A stretch of DNA of 64,000 bases from Billgrantia tianxiuensis. GTDB taxonomy: Bacteria; Pseudomonadota; Gammaproteobacteria; Pseudomonadales; Halomonadaceae. Within the stretch, counting starts at the first letter, position 1, and each line of letters begins with the position of its first letter. The DNA is taken from the NCBI RefSeq assembly GCF_009834345.1, contig NZ_CP035042.1, positions 4,650,001 through 4,714,000 of the forward strand, in the 5' to 3' direction. The notes below the pieces were generated by a model, which searched no databases, had not been told where the DNA came from, and saw only the letters and a list, made by a program, of their open reading frames with translations. Made by a program: the position numbers and the translations under genes. Positions 63,894 to 64,000 of the stretch are shown here, piece by piece.

Positions 63894-64000
63894 TTACTGT
63901 TCGTTCTCGAACCAGGGCGCACGGGCAGTCATGATCAGTGCTGCAGCGCGCTCCTCGTCCATGTCCTCGATGTCCATCAAATCGTCGACGGACTGCTCGG
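63894..64000 (-). CDS. nusA: Transcription factor NusA, C-terminal end (partial)
   Basis: The last 34 codons and stop of nusA. The end reads LMDIEDMDEERAAALIMTARAPWFENEQ, the typical end of the second acidic repeat (AR2) domain of gammaproteobacterial NusA. The 5' part is beyond the window. It lies 27 bases upstream of infB. Confidence 0.9.
   Translation of the reverse strand, partial: EQSVDDLMDIEDMDEERAAALIMTARAPWFENEQ

Overview
The window is a 64-kb piece of a gammaproteobacterial chromosome, most likely Halomonas or a close relative (Halomonadaceae). This rests on a stand-alone ectoine hydroxylase gene (ectD), high GC, and Pseudomonas-like gene order in several blocks (yggX-mutY-asmA-hisB; pilT/yggS-proC-yggT-metX-metW; dksA-gluQ-small ORF-cbrA-cbrB-pcnB-folK-panB-panC). 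It is core chromosome: I see no insertion sequence, prophage, plasmid function or CRISPR array.

Layout. 1-2.0 kb: divergent ferric-iron ABC transporter genes. 2.2-8.4 kb: polA, a DUF2782 gene, thrB and speA. 8.5-11.1 kb: a FAH-family hydrolase, ectD and a YqhA-like membrane protein. 11.3-11.5 kb: tRNA-Phe, -Gln and -Thr. 11.6-15.9 kb: yggX, mutY, asmA and a GNAT gene. 16.1-19.5 kb: hisB-hisH-hisA-hisF and a predicted outer-membrane barrel. 19.5-26.4 kb: yjaG, an alkyltransferase-like gene, a glutamine-amidotransferase homologue without its nucleophile, selU-selD, radA, an NlpE-like lipoprotein and an AEC carrier. 26.5-28.0 kb: hisC and a VOC protein. 28.0-34.0 kb: a complete rRNA operon on the minus strand (16S, tRNA-Ile, tRNA-Ala, 23S, 5S) with two promoters, boxA sites, a tRNA-Ile remnant and tandem 5S-tail/terminator modules. 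34.3-44.7 kb: tyrS/anmK, pilT, yggS-proC-yggT-metX-metW, DUF4426, a Rieske protein, sfsA and an aminotransferase. 45.0-57.1 kb: dksA, gluQ, a 58-aa membrane protein, cbrA-cbrB, a CrcZ-like RNA, pcnB-folK, panB-panC-panD and an acetyl-CoA acetyltransferase. 57.3-64.0 kb: pnp, rpsO, truB, rbfA, infB and the end of nusA.

The most interesting element is the roughly 495-nt non-coding region between cbrB and pcnB. It starts just after a good sigma-54 promoter (51119-51134), carries eight clusters of A-rich AAC-type repeats, several of them in the loops of perfect or near-perfect hairpins, and ends in a strong intrinsic terminator. Upstream are a TGTTAC and a GTAACA half-site. The position and features match the Pseudomonas CrcZ RNA, which titrates Hfq/Crc to relieve carbon catabolite repression, so a complete CbrA-CbrB-CrcZ circuit appears to exist here.

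Three genes (pcnB, panC, rbfA) each show a one-base loss in a G run that breaks an otherwise intact reading frame. The shared pattern suggests sequencing or assembly indels, although real mutations cannot be excluded. Two long imperfect palindromes (2033-2175 and 57152-57261) and a tRNA-Thr anticodon-arm fragment (34251-34284) are further unexplained structures.
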